From: Primula veris
Taxonomy: Eukaryota; Streptophyta; Magnoliopsida; Ericales; Primulaceae
NCBI GenBank assembly: GCA_963682055.1
Contig: OY821747.1
Location: 21,822,126-21,886,125, forward strand
DNA: 64,000 nucleotides
Direction: 5' to 3'
Within the stretch, counting starts at the first letter, position 1. The number at the start of each line of letters is the position of its first letter. A model generated the notes under the pieces. It had not been told where the DNA came from and did not search any database. It saw nothing but the letters and a program-made list of their open reading frames with translations. Shown here piece after piece: positions 9,501 through 19,570 of this stretch. The translations under genes and the position numbers were made by a program.

Positions 9501-10567
9501 TGCTGCTATCCTTTGCCAAAGCGTATTGGGCCCGAGCTCGCGCCTTAGAGGTGCTGGAGCATATAAAAGGAATGAGTGGTGTGTCCCAGGCAGAGCGCAT
9601 GGTGGATGCGAAGGCCGGGGTAACTGAAACCACTGTTGCCTTGAACCGAATCGAGGCGGTCATTCGTGAGCGTTTGGGGACGCAAATTAATTCATTGCGA
9701 GATATTCATTTTGCCGATGTAGTAGAGACTTCGGCGTCTGTTGAGGGGTTGTCGGATTAATAAAATAGCTTGTTTTGTCGTTTTCTTTGTAGCTTGTATA
9801 AAAAAATTCTCTCCTCTTTTTTTTTTTTTTGTAGCTTCTTGCTTCTTTTTTTTTTTTTTTTTTTTTTTAATATTCATCTCTTCTCGTTCGTCTCCCCCCC
9901 TCTTTTTTTTTTATAGGCACATGCTACTATGTTGCACCAGGCTGGTTCTCCATGCCTAGTTAACCCGGGGTTAGGACCTACTGGTGCTGCCCGGGACGAG
10001 GTCTCATCTGGTGCGGCTAGTGAGGTGCCTGACAGGTGGCCCTACATTGTTTTGATGAGCAAAAATGTCAAATTGACCGACCAATGTGCTCGACTGCGGA
10101 CCAAGCTGAAAACCCAGGCGACCTCTTTTCGAGAATACGTTCGCCGTGCCGAGCATGCTGTTGAGGTTCAGGAGCGTCGTTTGAATCGATATTGGCGTGC
10201 AAAGGGCGAGTACTTCGGCAAATTAAAGTTGCTTGTGACCAAGGCCAACGTGTTGGTGAAGTATTTCCGTTTGTCCCGTGCCAGATACGATGCTTCCGCA
10301 GCTGTGATCGAAGCTCGCCGTAACCTCTCCTTTGACGATGATCGCCATAAAGCGGCCTCGGATGCTCACGAGTTCGCCAAAGAAGCCGAGTTCAACGCGC
10401 GGCTTCAGACGCTGACTTGTGTTGGGGCTCATACGACCAATTTTGATGCCCTCATTTCTGAGGAGCGTTTTGATGGTGATGAGTCTGATGGGTACACAAC
10501 GACGGATGACGAAGAGATTGAGCTCGGTCAATTACCGTCGTGCTTCTCTTGCAGTAGCTCTTCTTAA
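6547..10567 (+). CDS. Multi-exon antisense gene: Transposase_28-like N-terminus plus long coiled coils
   Basis: Proposed exons: 6547-6555 (codes MIT), 6782-7687, 7841-8299, 8375-8956, 9167 to about 9720-9757, and 9917-10567. The supported introns are GT-AG and all in phase 0. The donor of the fifth exon is uncertain, so the last exon could be read separately. The product would be about 1,060 residues. Residues about 15-210 resemble the plant putative gypsy-type transposon family (Pfam Transposase_28): note FTNWVASFFEAIQIAPAQLA and WACPGYQIP. A basic stretch, KKTVRSKRR, near residue 248 could be a nuclear localisation signal. Exon 4 has repeated EKEKLVAEKEKLVAEKK heptads, and exons 5-6 are also helical. 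The gene runs antisense to pol, between integrase and the downstream LTR, where Tat elements are known to carry such an ORF. Function unknown. Confidence 0.7.
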
Positions 10568-10860
10568 ATGAATCTCTTTAGTGTCGTTGATCTTCTTGTT
10601 GCCTCCGTAATGCGGGCGAGGACTATATATGTTATTTCTTTATTCCTGTTTTGTACCTTTCCATTGCCGTATTGCTATTAATTGATTGGATCGATTTTTC
10701 CTTGCTAAATCATTTGTTATTTCGTTATTCCTGTTTTGGAGATGCTTCTTGTTGATATTTTGTTGTTTAGATTGATTCTCCTTCATTATTTTAGCCAATT
10801 TATATTGCATCGCCGCCGTAATGTGGACCTGAATAATTCCTTGCATTGTACCTGCATATA
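10568..10860. other. Spacer between the antisense gene and the satellite array
   Basis: T-rich sequence that probably includes the 3' end of the spliced antisense gene. No further gene seen. Confidence 0.5.
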
Positions 10861-11781
10861 AATTTCATAGTATTCCTAGGCGTTCCTTCGGTAACACGCC
10901 ATGTTGGGAATTTCATAGTATTCCTAGGCACTTCGGCCATGTTGGGAATTTCATAATATTCCTAGGCGTTCCTTCGGTAACACGCCATGTTGGGAATTTT
11001 ATAGTATTCCTAGACGTTCCTTCGGTAACACGCCATTTACGGAATTTCATAGTCTTCCTAGGCACTTCGGCCATGTTGGGAATTTCATAGTATTCCTAGA
11101 CGTTCCTTCGGTAACACGCCATTTACGGAATTTCATAGTATTTCTAGGCACTTCGGCCATGTTGAGAATCTCATAGTATTCCTAGACGTTCCTTCGGTAA
11201 CATGCCATTTACGGAATTTCATAGTATTTCTAGGCACTTCGGCCATGTTGAGAATCTCATAGTATTCCTAGACGTTCCTTCGGTAACACGCCATTTACGG
11301 AATTTCATAGTATTTCTAGGCACTTCGGCCATGTTGAGAATCTCATAGTATTCCTAGACGTTCCTTCGGTAACACGCCATTTACGGAATTTCATAGTATT
11401 TCTAGGCACTTCGGCCATGTTGAGAATCTCATAGTATTCCTAGACGTTCCTTCGGTAACACGCCATGTTGGGAATTTCATAGTATTCCTAGGCACTTCGT
11501 CCATGTTGGGAATTTCATAGTATCCCTAGACGTTCCTTCGGTAACACGCCATTTACGGGATTTCATAGTATTTCTAGGCACTTCGGCCATGTTGAGAATC
11601 TCATAGTATTCCTAGACGTTCCTTCGGTAACACGCCATTTACGGAATTTCATAGTATTTCTAGGCACTTCGGCCATGTTGAGAATCTCATAGTATTTCTA
11701 GACGTTCCTTCGGTAACACGCCATTTACGGAATTTCATAGTATTTCTAGGCACTTCGGCCATGTTGAGAATCTCATAGTAT
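10861..11781 (-). repeat. Satellite-like tandem array inside the Tat element
   Basis: About 21 subunits of two types: a longer one containing CGTTCCTTCGGTAACACGCC (about 48 bp, 11 copies) and a shorter one containing CACTTCGGCCATGTTG (about 38 bp, 10 copies). Both end in a shared TCATAGTATTCCTAG-like core. Through most of the array they alternate strictly, giving an 86-bp higher-order unit. It lies just downstream of the integrase stop, where Tat/Ogre elements are known to carry hypervariable tandem repeats that can seed genomic satellites. Confidence 0.92.
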
Positions 11782-11891
11782 TAGTAGACAGCATAATAAT
11801 ATATTTTATTCATTCAAAAGAAGAAAGATAATGCCATTAAGCAAGAAGGGTAAGGTAGCACCTGTACTTGTACTTGTATTCGGAGCATTGC

Positions 11892-14560
11892 CTATACGTA
11901 ATACTTCTTTAAGTTAGCCACATTCCAAGAATTCTTTTCCCCTCGGCTGTTGGCGAACAGGACGCTTTTGATTTTGTAAGAGACTGGACTTGTTCGCTTG
12001 ACGATTTCGTATGGGCCTTCCCAGGTAGGGCTTAGTTTGCCATGTATTTCGTTGCGGGTATAGACCGTCACTCGTCGCAGCACCAGTTCTCCTACCATGA
12101 ATTCTTTGGATCCTTTTACTCTCTTGTCATAAGTTTGCTTCATGCTTTGTTGGTACTTAGCTAGGGTAAGGGCCGCTATCTCTCGTTTCTCGTCTATCAT
12201 GTCGAGCTCTTCTCTCATTCTTTGTTCATTATTTCCCTGCTCGACCAACGTCGTTCGGAGCGTGGGTAGCCCGATCTCTGTCGGTATGACGGCCTCAACA
12301 CCGTATGCTAAGCTAAACGGGGTTTCCTTGGTGCCCGTCTTGGGTGTAGTTCGGCACGACCATAAAGCGTTGAGTAGCCGCTCGGGCCACCTCCCCTTTG
12401 CCTGTTCAAGGGTGGTCTTGATGCCGTCTAATATTGTTCGGTTTGACACTTCGGCTTGCCCGTTCCCTTGTGGGTATGTCGGCGTCGAATAGAATTTTCG
12501 GATACCGAGTTCCTCGTACCACAGCTGTAAATTGGCATCTTTGAACTGGGTTCCGTTGTCGGCGACTATAGCGTACGGAATACCGAACCTAGTTATGATG
12601 TATTCCCAAATGAATTGTTTGACGTTGCTGGGTTTGATTTCTCGGAGGGGTTTAGCTTCGACCCATTTGGTGAAATAATCAGTCGCAACGATTAGATATT
12701 CCACATTCCCAGGTGCTCTTGGGAGTTTACCGACCAAATCAATTGCCCATTGAGCGAACGGCCATGGTGCTGATACCGGGGTCATCATAGATGAAGGGAG
12801 CCGTGGTATCTTGGCGAATCGTTGGCACTTGTCGCATCGTTGGACGTATGCATCGGCGTCTCGCTTGATATAGGGCCACCAATATCCTTGGGTCACTGCC
12901 TTGTTTGCAAGGGATCGCCCTTTGATGTGTGCTCCGCAGGATCCTTCGTGGATTTCCTCCAAGACCGGCAGTTGTAGCTCGGTCGGGACGCACAGCAGAT
13001 GTGGTCCCCGGTAACTGGATTTGTATAGTTTATCGTCCTCGGATAGCCAGAAGCGAGGTGCTTTTCTTGTAATTTTCAGCGCTTTTATCTTGTCGACCGG
13101 AAGCGTTCCACTTCGCAGATAATGGGTCATGTCCTCCATCCATCCTAGTTCGTACTGTATCGATGTCACCCGGTTTACCCTTTTTATTATGCTCGGGGTC
13201 GGCAGTAGTTCCACTGTGATCAACCGGGTGTCGGTCAATGTTAATGTCGAGGCTAGGGTGGCCAATGCATCCGCATGTGCATTCTCGGTGCGATTGATTC
13301 TTACTAACTCGCACTGTTCGAAGGTGGCCATCAAGCTTTGGACTTTTTCTTGGTAGAGGATCATTCTATCATCTTTCGCTTGGTACTCGCCGATGGCTTG
13401 ATTGACGATGAGCATGGAGTCTGAGCTTGCAATTAAGTGGGAGCATCCGAGGGACCGGGCAATAAGCATGCCATTTATCATGGCCTCGTATTCTGCCTCA
13501 TTGTTGGTAGCTCGGAAGCCCAGTTTTATGCTTTTTTCGATGATTGCTCCCTCTCTAGACTTTAGGACGATCCCTGCTCCTGATCCGTCCTTGGTGGCTG
13601 ATCCGTCGACATGTATCTGCCAGTGTGATTGTGGAGAGAGTGTCAAAGGCTCGTCATAGCCTTCGGTGAATTCTGCGACGAAATCGGCCAGGACTTGTCC
13701 CTTTATGGCATGGCGGGGTGCGAACTCGATATGAAATTGGGATAGCTCGACCCCCCAGGTGGCAACTCGGCCGCTAATATCCGTCCGTCGAAGTGACTCT
13801 TTAATATGAAATTTTGTGTATACCCGGACCTGATGAGCTATGAAATAGTGTGGCAACTTTCTGGTTGCGACGACCAATGCCAGACACAGCTTTTCCAAGG
13901 GTAAATAACGTGTTTCGGCTTCGACCAGAGTCTTGCTGATGAAGTAGATCGGAAATTGTTCGCGACCTTCTTCTCTTAGGATAACTGCGCTCACAGCTGT
14001 AGTGGAAACTGCTAGGTAGCATGCCAGAATGTCTCCTTTGTTCGGCCTTACTAGCAGTGGCAGTGTCCTCAAGTACTCTTTGAGATTGTTGAATGAGACT
14101 TCACATTCCGGGTCCCAGACGAATTTTCTATCCTTCTTGAGTGATTCGAAAAATGGCCGTCCCTTATCTGCGGATCGGCTAATGAACCTGCTCAGCGCGG
14201 CCATCATTCCCGTGAGCTCTTGTACCTGTTTCTTGTTATTGGGCGCTGCTAGGTTTCGTAGAGCCGTTATTTGATCGGGATTAGCCTCTATTCCTCGTCG
14301 GCTAACCATATGCCCCAAGAATTTCCCTTTGCTGATGCCAAATGCACACTTGCTCGCATTGAGTTTCAGTTTGTGCTCGCCCAGAGTTCGGAAAACGTCC
14401 CTGATATCTTGTAGGTGGGATGTGGCTTTTTCGCTCTTGACGACCATGTCGTCTATGTATACCTCCATCGTCTTCCCTATATGATCTCGACATACCCTTG
14501 TTATCATCCTTTGGTATGTTGCTCCTGCATTGCGTAGGCCGAACGGCATTACCGTATTAG
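11892..14560 (-). pseudogene. Gypsy pol, second part: RT C-half, RNase H, second RNase H, integrase
   Basis: Open frame that picks up the reverse transcriptase at MPFGL and holds the YIDD catalytic motif, then the thumb and a Gypsy RNase H region. Next comes a second, archaeal-type RNase H (starting IHVDGSATKDGSGAG, with NNEAEYEA and ADALATLA), which is characteristic of Tat elements. Integrase follows, with an HHCC zinc-binding region (H-x6-H, CDKC), catalytic D (AIDLVGK), D (VADNGTQF) and E (GQAEVSNR), and a C-terminal GPY motif (WEGPYEIV). It is separated from the upstream RT half by a one-base frame offset near 14558. The frame is open a little further upstream (to 14648), but that part is out of register with the RT. 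Catalytic residues downstream of the break are all present. Confidence 0.92.
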
Positions 14561-16962
14561 CAATAATTTCCCAAAGGTGAGATAAACGAAGTCTTTTCTT
14601 GATCTTCGCGGGCGAGGGGAATTTGATGGTATCCTGAATATGCGTCAAGGAAGGTCATCCGTTCTGCCCCCGCAGTTGCGTCCACCAGTTGATCAATCCT
14701 CGGAAGGGGAAAGTGGTCCCTCGGGCAGGCTTTGTTGAGGTTTGTGAAGTCTATACATACTCTCTCCTTCCCGTTCTTCTTAGGGACGACAACCGGGTTG
14801 GACAACCATTTTGGATAGTAAACCTCTCTTATGGCTCCAGCCTCCAATAACTTTTGTACTTCAGCGATTATAGCTGTTCTGTGCTGTACAGACACTTTCC
14901 TGCTCCTCTGTGCTATCGGCTTGTACTCGGTGTTTACACTTAGGTGGTGGCATGCTGTATTGGGGTCTAGGCCCGGCATATCTTTAGGGCTCCAGGCGAA
15001 TTTATCAGTGTTATTGAGAAGGAATGCTTTCAACTCCTCGGATTCCTGTTTTGGAAGGTTGTCGCCGAGGAGGAAGTAATGCTCCTCGTCCATATCTGGT
15101 ATATACACCTTCCTAAGTGTCTCTCCTACTTGTTCTTCGACAACCCTTTCGGCTTTGGATATTTGGCTGATCAGCTTCTTTGTGCTGGTGGGTTGTTCCA
15201 CAGTGCTTCGTTGTTGTTGGAGAGTCGCGGTGATGTTCTCGCAGCGTCTTGAATCTTCTTGACATCCTCTGGCTGTCTCGATCGCCCCCCTATCATTTGG
15301 GTATTTGACCTTTTGGTGATAGGTCGAGGGTATGGCCTTCATGGCATGTAACCAAGGTCGGCCCAATATTGCGTTGTGCCCGGAGTGGTCGTCGACCACT
15401 AAGAACTCCACGGGAACCGACATGGACCCTGTTGTGACACTGAGGACGATCTTACCCAAAGGTTTGGTCATTTCGGAGATGAATCCGATCAGTGTGACAT
15501 CGGTAGGCTGTAGATCTTGCAGCTTGAGTTCCATCTTGTCGAAGAGCTCCTTGTACATGATATCACAAGAGGCTCCTTGGTCGACAAGTACCCTGCTGAC
15601 TGTTTCTAGGCCGATTTGAACACGGAGGTTAATGGCGTCTCCGTGGGGGTAAATCACCCCTTCTTCGTCAAGATCCGAGAAAGAAATGGGCGGATGTCGT
15701 CGTGGTGCGCATTGTCGTTTAGAGGTCGACGCCTGTGATGTCTTGGCTACTTGGCCAAAGTGGGCCAGCTGCCGTTGTCGTGATCGTTCCCCGCCTGGGC
15801 CCTTGGGTCGTGACATATGAACGACGTTGATCGTTTTGCCTTGCCGGTTGTCAGATCCCTCGATGGCCAGTTGTTTGCCTTTATTCCCAGCTCCTTTGAT
15901 GAACTTGGCTAGGTATCCTGCATCGCCCCACTGGTTCATTCTCCATCGCAGGTTACGGCAATGCTCAGTGAGATGGCCGTGATCCTCATGATATGCGCAG
16001 AAGAGCTTGGAATCTCTCTGATTGGGGGGAGAGATGATCGGTTGTGGTCGGGAATACCAACTTTCCCTGCATATATCCTTGAGGATATCTTCAGCAGACA
16101 GGTTGAAAGTGTATCGCAGCTCGACCGGTCCGAAAGTGTTTCGGTGTTCCCTCTCTTGGGGCCGAACCTGTTGAAATGGCTTGGGTGGCATCGGGTAGGC
16201 GAGCTGAAGCGGTTTATGTTCGTTGGTCGGTGTTGGGTATGCGATCTGGAGCGGTTTAGGCTCTAGTGCTCGTGGTCGCTCTCCCCTGCTATGGACCTCG
16301 GGCTCTTTGCCCTTTCTGGTCGGTTGGAATGCTTCTCCCTGGTTATTTCTAACTCTTTTGCGACCCACCTGTGCCTCGCGGACCGACTCTCTTCTCGGTA
16401 GAGTTCGGTTGAGGAAACGCAGTTCGTCGTTTTTATCGGTGAGGTGTGTACAATAGGCTAGCAGGGAATCAGTGGTCGGGAAGTTTTTACCTATGAACTT
16501 CCTTCTCGCCCAATAGCCATTAGGGATGGAATTGATAAAGTTTTGGATGGCTATATTATTGGCATATCGTGGAATCTGGTTTGCTACGTCGATAAAACGT
16601 ATGCAGTAATCGTTGAGCCTTTCATTCGGCATCATCGTCATTTTAAGAAGGGTTTCGATACTAACCTTCTTTTTCCGATGAGCAGCGTATCGGGTGGAGT
16701 ATGCCCTTAGCAATTCTGCCCAGTTTCGAATGGAGCCCCGTGGTAAGTTATGATACCATGACGAAGCCTCTTGACCCAAGCTGTTTTTGAAAAATTTGCA
16801 CATCAGTGCATGGTCATCACTCCACAGTTCCATCTTCGTCTTGTAGTGCCTCAGATGGTCGATAGGGCAACTCTTCCCGTCATAGAGCCTGAATTCGGGG
16901 ATGACGAATCCCATAGGATTGCGGTACCGCGTGATCTGTTCAACACACGGGTTTCTTGGCAT
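14557..16962 (-). pseudogene. Gypsy gag core, zinc-binding motif, protease and RT N-half
   Basis: The first in-frame ATG is at 16962 (MPRNPC). The gag capsid region follows (FRLYDGK, then LMCKFF, then SIRNWAELL). Around residue 325 is a modified zinc knuckle (C-x2-H-x4-GH-x4-C), as in Tat/Athila gag. The aspartic protease has VLVDQGASCDIMY and the supporting ILGRPWLH. RT blocks include PVVVPKKNGKERVCIDF and LDAYSGYHQI. The frame then stops directly after LGNYC because of one extra base relative to the next frame, in the middle of the RT domain. This is a disabling mutation rather than a normal gag-pol junction. Confidence 0.9.
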
Positions 16963-17810
16963 ACGTTCCAAGCCTGTTGGAACGCGTCATCCGTGACTTG
17001 GTAGGGGGGAGGGTATCCTCCCTGATGTGGTGGTGGGCCATATCCCTCCCCGATCCTGTATTCGGGATATCTATCGTCCTTCGTGTTTGTGTGGACACGT
17101 TCCATATGAGTGTTCGGATGGACGATAGTTATTGGGACATTGCCCCCTTGGTGGGGGACTCTTGTATCGGGTCGCCGACCCGCTGCCTCCAGGGCGGCCC
17201 TGTAGGCAGAATCTTCCACTTCATGGCGTTGGTCTTTGTCGGGTTGGATAACTGGCAATACGATGCCGGCCGCTGTCATGGCCGTCATGCATGCCGCCAG
17301 CTGAGCTTGTAGCTGGGTGTAGTTCCTTTCATCGGCTAATGGAACGACATGTTGTACCTCCACCGTGGGTGGTGTAATCATCCTCGGAGAATTAGTCGGC
17401 AGTCGGGGCGACTGTCCGAGTACATGATCCTCGGGCATGCCAAACTGATGAGCCTCGTCCGCTTGTAAACGAGCACCGGAGTTGACCGAGGCCGTAGGCA
17501 AAGGGACTCTTGAGCTCGGCCCTGCTTGGGACCCGGTTAAGCGTCTTCGTGCACGCCTTAATACGGGCACGTCTTGTTCGTCCTCCGAGGACGAAGGGTG
17601 TTCGTCGACAATCCCTTCAATGAAATGTCGGGGTGGTTCGACCGGTTGTTCTTGGTTGACGTAGGAGGTTGTTGGTTGGTTTCCGGATTGGATAGCTTCA
17701 TATCTGTCGCGGATAGCGAGTAGATCGTCGAGGTCTTGTTGGCTAATTTGCGTGTTTTGGTTATTGGTTTCTACTATCTCGGGATGGGTTTCCTCTACAT
17801 TGGTAACCAT
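16851..17810 (-). pseudogene. Gypsy gag N-terminal region, out of frame with the gag core
   Basis: Starts at the ATG at 17810 (MVTNVEETHPEIV), the first ATG after the primer-binding site. About 280 residues of polar, low-complexity, Pro/Gln-rich sequence fit the poorly conserved N-terminus of Tat gag. The frame ends at 16851, but the conserved gag core continues in another frame from at least 16962, so a frame break lies between about 16851 and 16971. A programmed frameshift is possible but unusual inside gag; a simple indel is more likely. Confidence 0.75.
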
Positions 17811-17869
17811 TGTCGCTCGTCTGGCAGAGTATTGGTATTCGAATTCTAAACTAGTTGGGAACTAGATGA

Positions 17870-17887
17870 TTCCCGGAGACGACGCCA
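17870..17887 (-). other. Primer-binding site of the Tat element
   Basis: On the minus strand, two bases inside the upstream LTR, lies TGGCGTCGTCTCCGGGAA. It starts with TGGCG, as do primer-binding sites of many plant Gypsy elements. I did not assign the tRNA. Confidence 0.65.
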
Positions 17888-17889
17888 TT

Positions 17890-18459
17890 TGATAAAGCCA
17901 TAACTTTGGTCGGTCACGTTAGGCTTTTCAACAATGATATAATGATAAATCAACCGTGAATAAATGATACTTCCTGATCTTTATTATTGCTCGGATTATT
18001 GTCCTTGTTCGGACTCTTACATTTGCTCGGATTAGTATTTCGGTTTTACAATTATGCTCGATATAACTATTTAATCTCTCGTCTTGATCTTTCTCCTCTT
18101 TTATTCGGTGCTCGGCTGTCTTTTCTCGGTTTATTTCTCGAAGTGATATGCTTTGGTTAGTTTCTCTCTTTTCTTAACTTCTCTCTATATTTTTTGGATA
18201 GATTTTCTGGGCCCTTTTTCTAGGAGGGGTAGTTGGCTATTTATAGGCAACTGCGCCTTCTAGGATACTGACAAATGTCTTCATCCCAGGGATATTTCAG
18301 ACACGGGTCCCCCTTTGATTGGGCTTGGGCTTTTGGTAGTAGCACCTCAATTCCTATAAAAAGTATGAGATGACCCATTTAAGCGTTGGATACCCATTTA
18401 TAAAGTGGGTTGATTATGACCCGAATAAAATATTCGGGTCTGATTTTTATGTTCTATCA
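17890..18459 (-). repeat. Upstream (5') LTR of the Tat element
   Basis: 570 bp, begins TGATAAAGCC and ends TTCTATCA on the plus strand. The flanking target duplication GTTTG is at 18460-18464. On the minus strand the palindromic TTTATAAA (18397-18404) is a candidate TATA box for the genomic transcript. Confidence 0.93.
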
Positions 18460-18745
18460 GTTTGGTTTCATTAATTGTTTTTTACACAGCTATTACGTTG
18501 TTTTTTAAACAGCTTTCTGTTTAAAAATAGCTTAAAAGATGCTTAAAAAACAGTTTAAAAAATCAGTTTAAAAACAGTTTAAAAGCTGCTTAAAAAACAG
18601 CATAATAGCCGTGTAAAAAATAGTTAATTGCTTGCAGTATGCTTCATAGAGAAAAATGCTTCAGGTTCCTATTATTTGTAATATTGCACCTTTGACCCGT
18701 TTATGTTGTGTTTTTTTGCCTTCTCAGCGTTTTGCTGCTGTGATT
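18460..18745 (+). repeat. Left terminal inverted repeat of the MULE, inner part
   Basis: Continues the left arm after the Gypsy insertion and matches the reverse complement of 22868-23225. It contains many short inverted motifs of the type ACAGCTTAAAAGCTG and TTTAAACAG (18482-18615), also present in the right arm at 22995-23215. The arm ends inside the captured TBP exon. Confidence 0.8.
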
Positions 18746-19218
18746 ATGAGAATAAGAGAACCAAAGACGATAACGCTAATATTTGCTTCTAGAAAAATGA
18801 TAGGATTTTTTAAAAATTAGCAAGAGTTCTTTCTTTGGATGTGCTACATTTGTTTGTTTAGGAAAATTTTTACAGTGTTCTATGGGTTATATTGACCGTT
18901 GAATTGGTAATAAATTCTTTATCTCACCTGCTTTAGATGTTAGTGTAGAGAACCTAATCCCTAGACAAGTCAATCTCTAATGAAACAAGGAGGTACATGC
19001 TATTTTTGTAGAGGCCAATCTCTAATGAAACAAGTAGGTACATGCTATTTTTGTAGATCACTTTTTTAAAATGAGAACTGGAGTTGTTTAACACTTCAAT
19101 TTTGTTCTGTTTTTTTCATTAGTAATTGACACTTGTTTGATTGAATTAATGATTTGTAAATTTTCAGGTTTGTACTGGAGCCAAGAGAGAAAGGGATTCA
19201 AAATTGGCTGCTCGGAAG
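18728..19218 (+). pseudogene. TBP: Captured fragment of TATA-binding protein, two exons
   Basis: Exon 18728-18799, after an acceptor TTCTCAG, encodes RFAAVIMRIREPK-type sequence and ends in SRKM. Exon 19168-19218, with AG before and GT after, encodes VCTGAKRERDSKLAARK. Together they match the end of the first and start of the second TBP repeat, in consecutive order (in TBP, KM is directly followed by VCTGAK). TBP is the universal core promoter recognition factor. The donor after the first exon reads AT instead of GT, and the rest of the gene is missing, so this is a non-functional fragment carried by the MULE. Several conserved residues are changed (for example S-R-K instead of S-G-K). Confidence 0.88.
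18970..19058 (+). repeat. Short tandem duplication, about 49-bp unit
   Basis: Two copies of CAATCTCTAATGAAACAAG followed by AGGTACATGCTATTTTTGTAG, between the two captured TBP exons. Confidence 0.75.
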
Positions 19219-19412
19219 GTATCTGCATTGTTTTGAGTGTGTTAAAAAGTAACCATATCAGCTTTTGCTAGAGCAAATAAATGCGTTGTAATGGTTTTTA
19301 GGTTTGTAACAACAACAGTGTAGCAGTTACATAACTAGAACTGCTATACTTCTTCAGTCTCGTCGCAACTCTTGAAATTTACAAATAAACATTACTTCTT
19401 AATTTTATATCT

Positions 19413-19570
19413 TATACGAGGATTTTGTCGGGACTGGGATATTGTGTGTGATAGAGGCCTTAGTTTTTTTATTACTCCATTATTGAATTTTTTTTATTGA
19501 GTTGGTGATATGGAGTATTAATACTCCATTATTGATTTTTTTTTATACGAGGGTTTTGTCGGGACTGGGA
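19413..19570 (+). repeat. Direct repeat pair inside the MULE
   Basis: The stretch ATACGAGG-TTTTGTCGGGAC occurs at about 19413 and 19545, with a TACTCCATTATTGA pair between. Probably a local duplication. No gene. Confidence 0.5.

Larger units (their letters stand above)
978..18459 (-). mobile_element. Tat-type Ty3/Gypsy LTR retrotransposon with antisense gene block
   Basis: Complete by structure: 570-bp LTRs at both ends that start TGATA and end TATCA, 5-bp target duplication GTTTG (973-977 and 18460-18464), and a primer-binding site next to the upstream LTR. The polyprotein reads on the minus strand in the order gag, protease, RT, RNase H, second RNase H, integrase. The second, archaeal-like RNase H and the extra antisense ORFs downstream of integrase are known marks of the Tat lineage (Ogre, Retand, Grande and relatives). 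Between integrase and the downstream LTR lie a satellite-like array (10861-11781) and about 9 kb with at least six plus-strand genes. The polyprotein has two frame breaks, so this copy is probably not autonomous. The LTRs differ at only two positions by eye, so insertion was recent. Confidence 0.93.

Noticed and set aside
10861..11781. Regularly spaced repeats that could suggest a CRISPR array
   Set aside because: The units are head-to-tail satellite monomers with no unique spacers, in a plant retrotransposon.
14557..14648. Programmed frameshift between two pol frames
   Set aside because: The break is inside the RT domain, not at a gag-pol junction, and is explained by one extra base.
12142..17664. 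Several plus-strand open frames opposite gag-pol
   Set aside because: They mirror the conserved polyprotein frames and have no start context, coiled-coil pattern or homology of their own.
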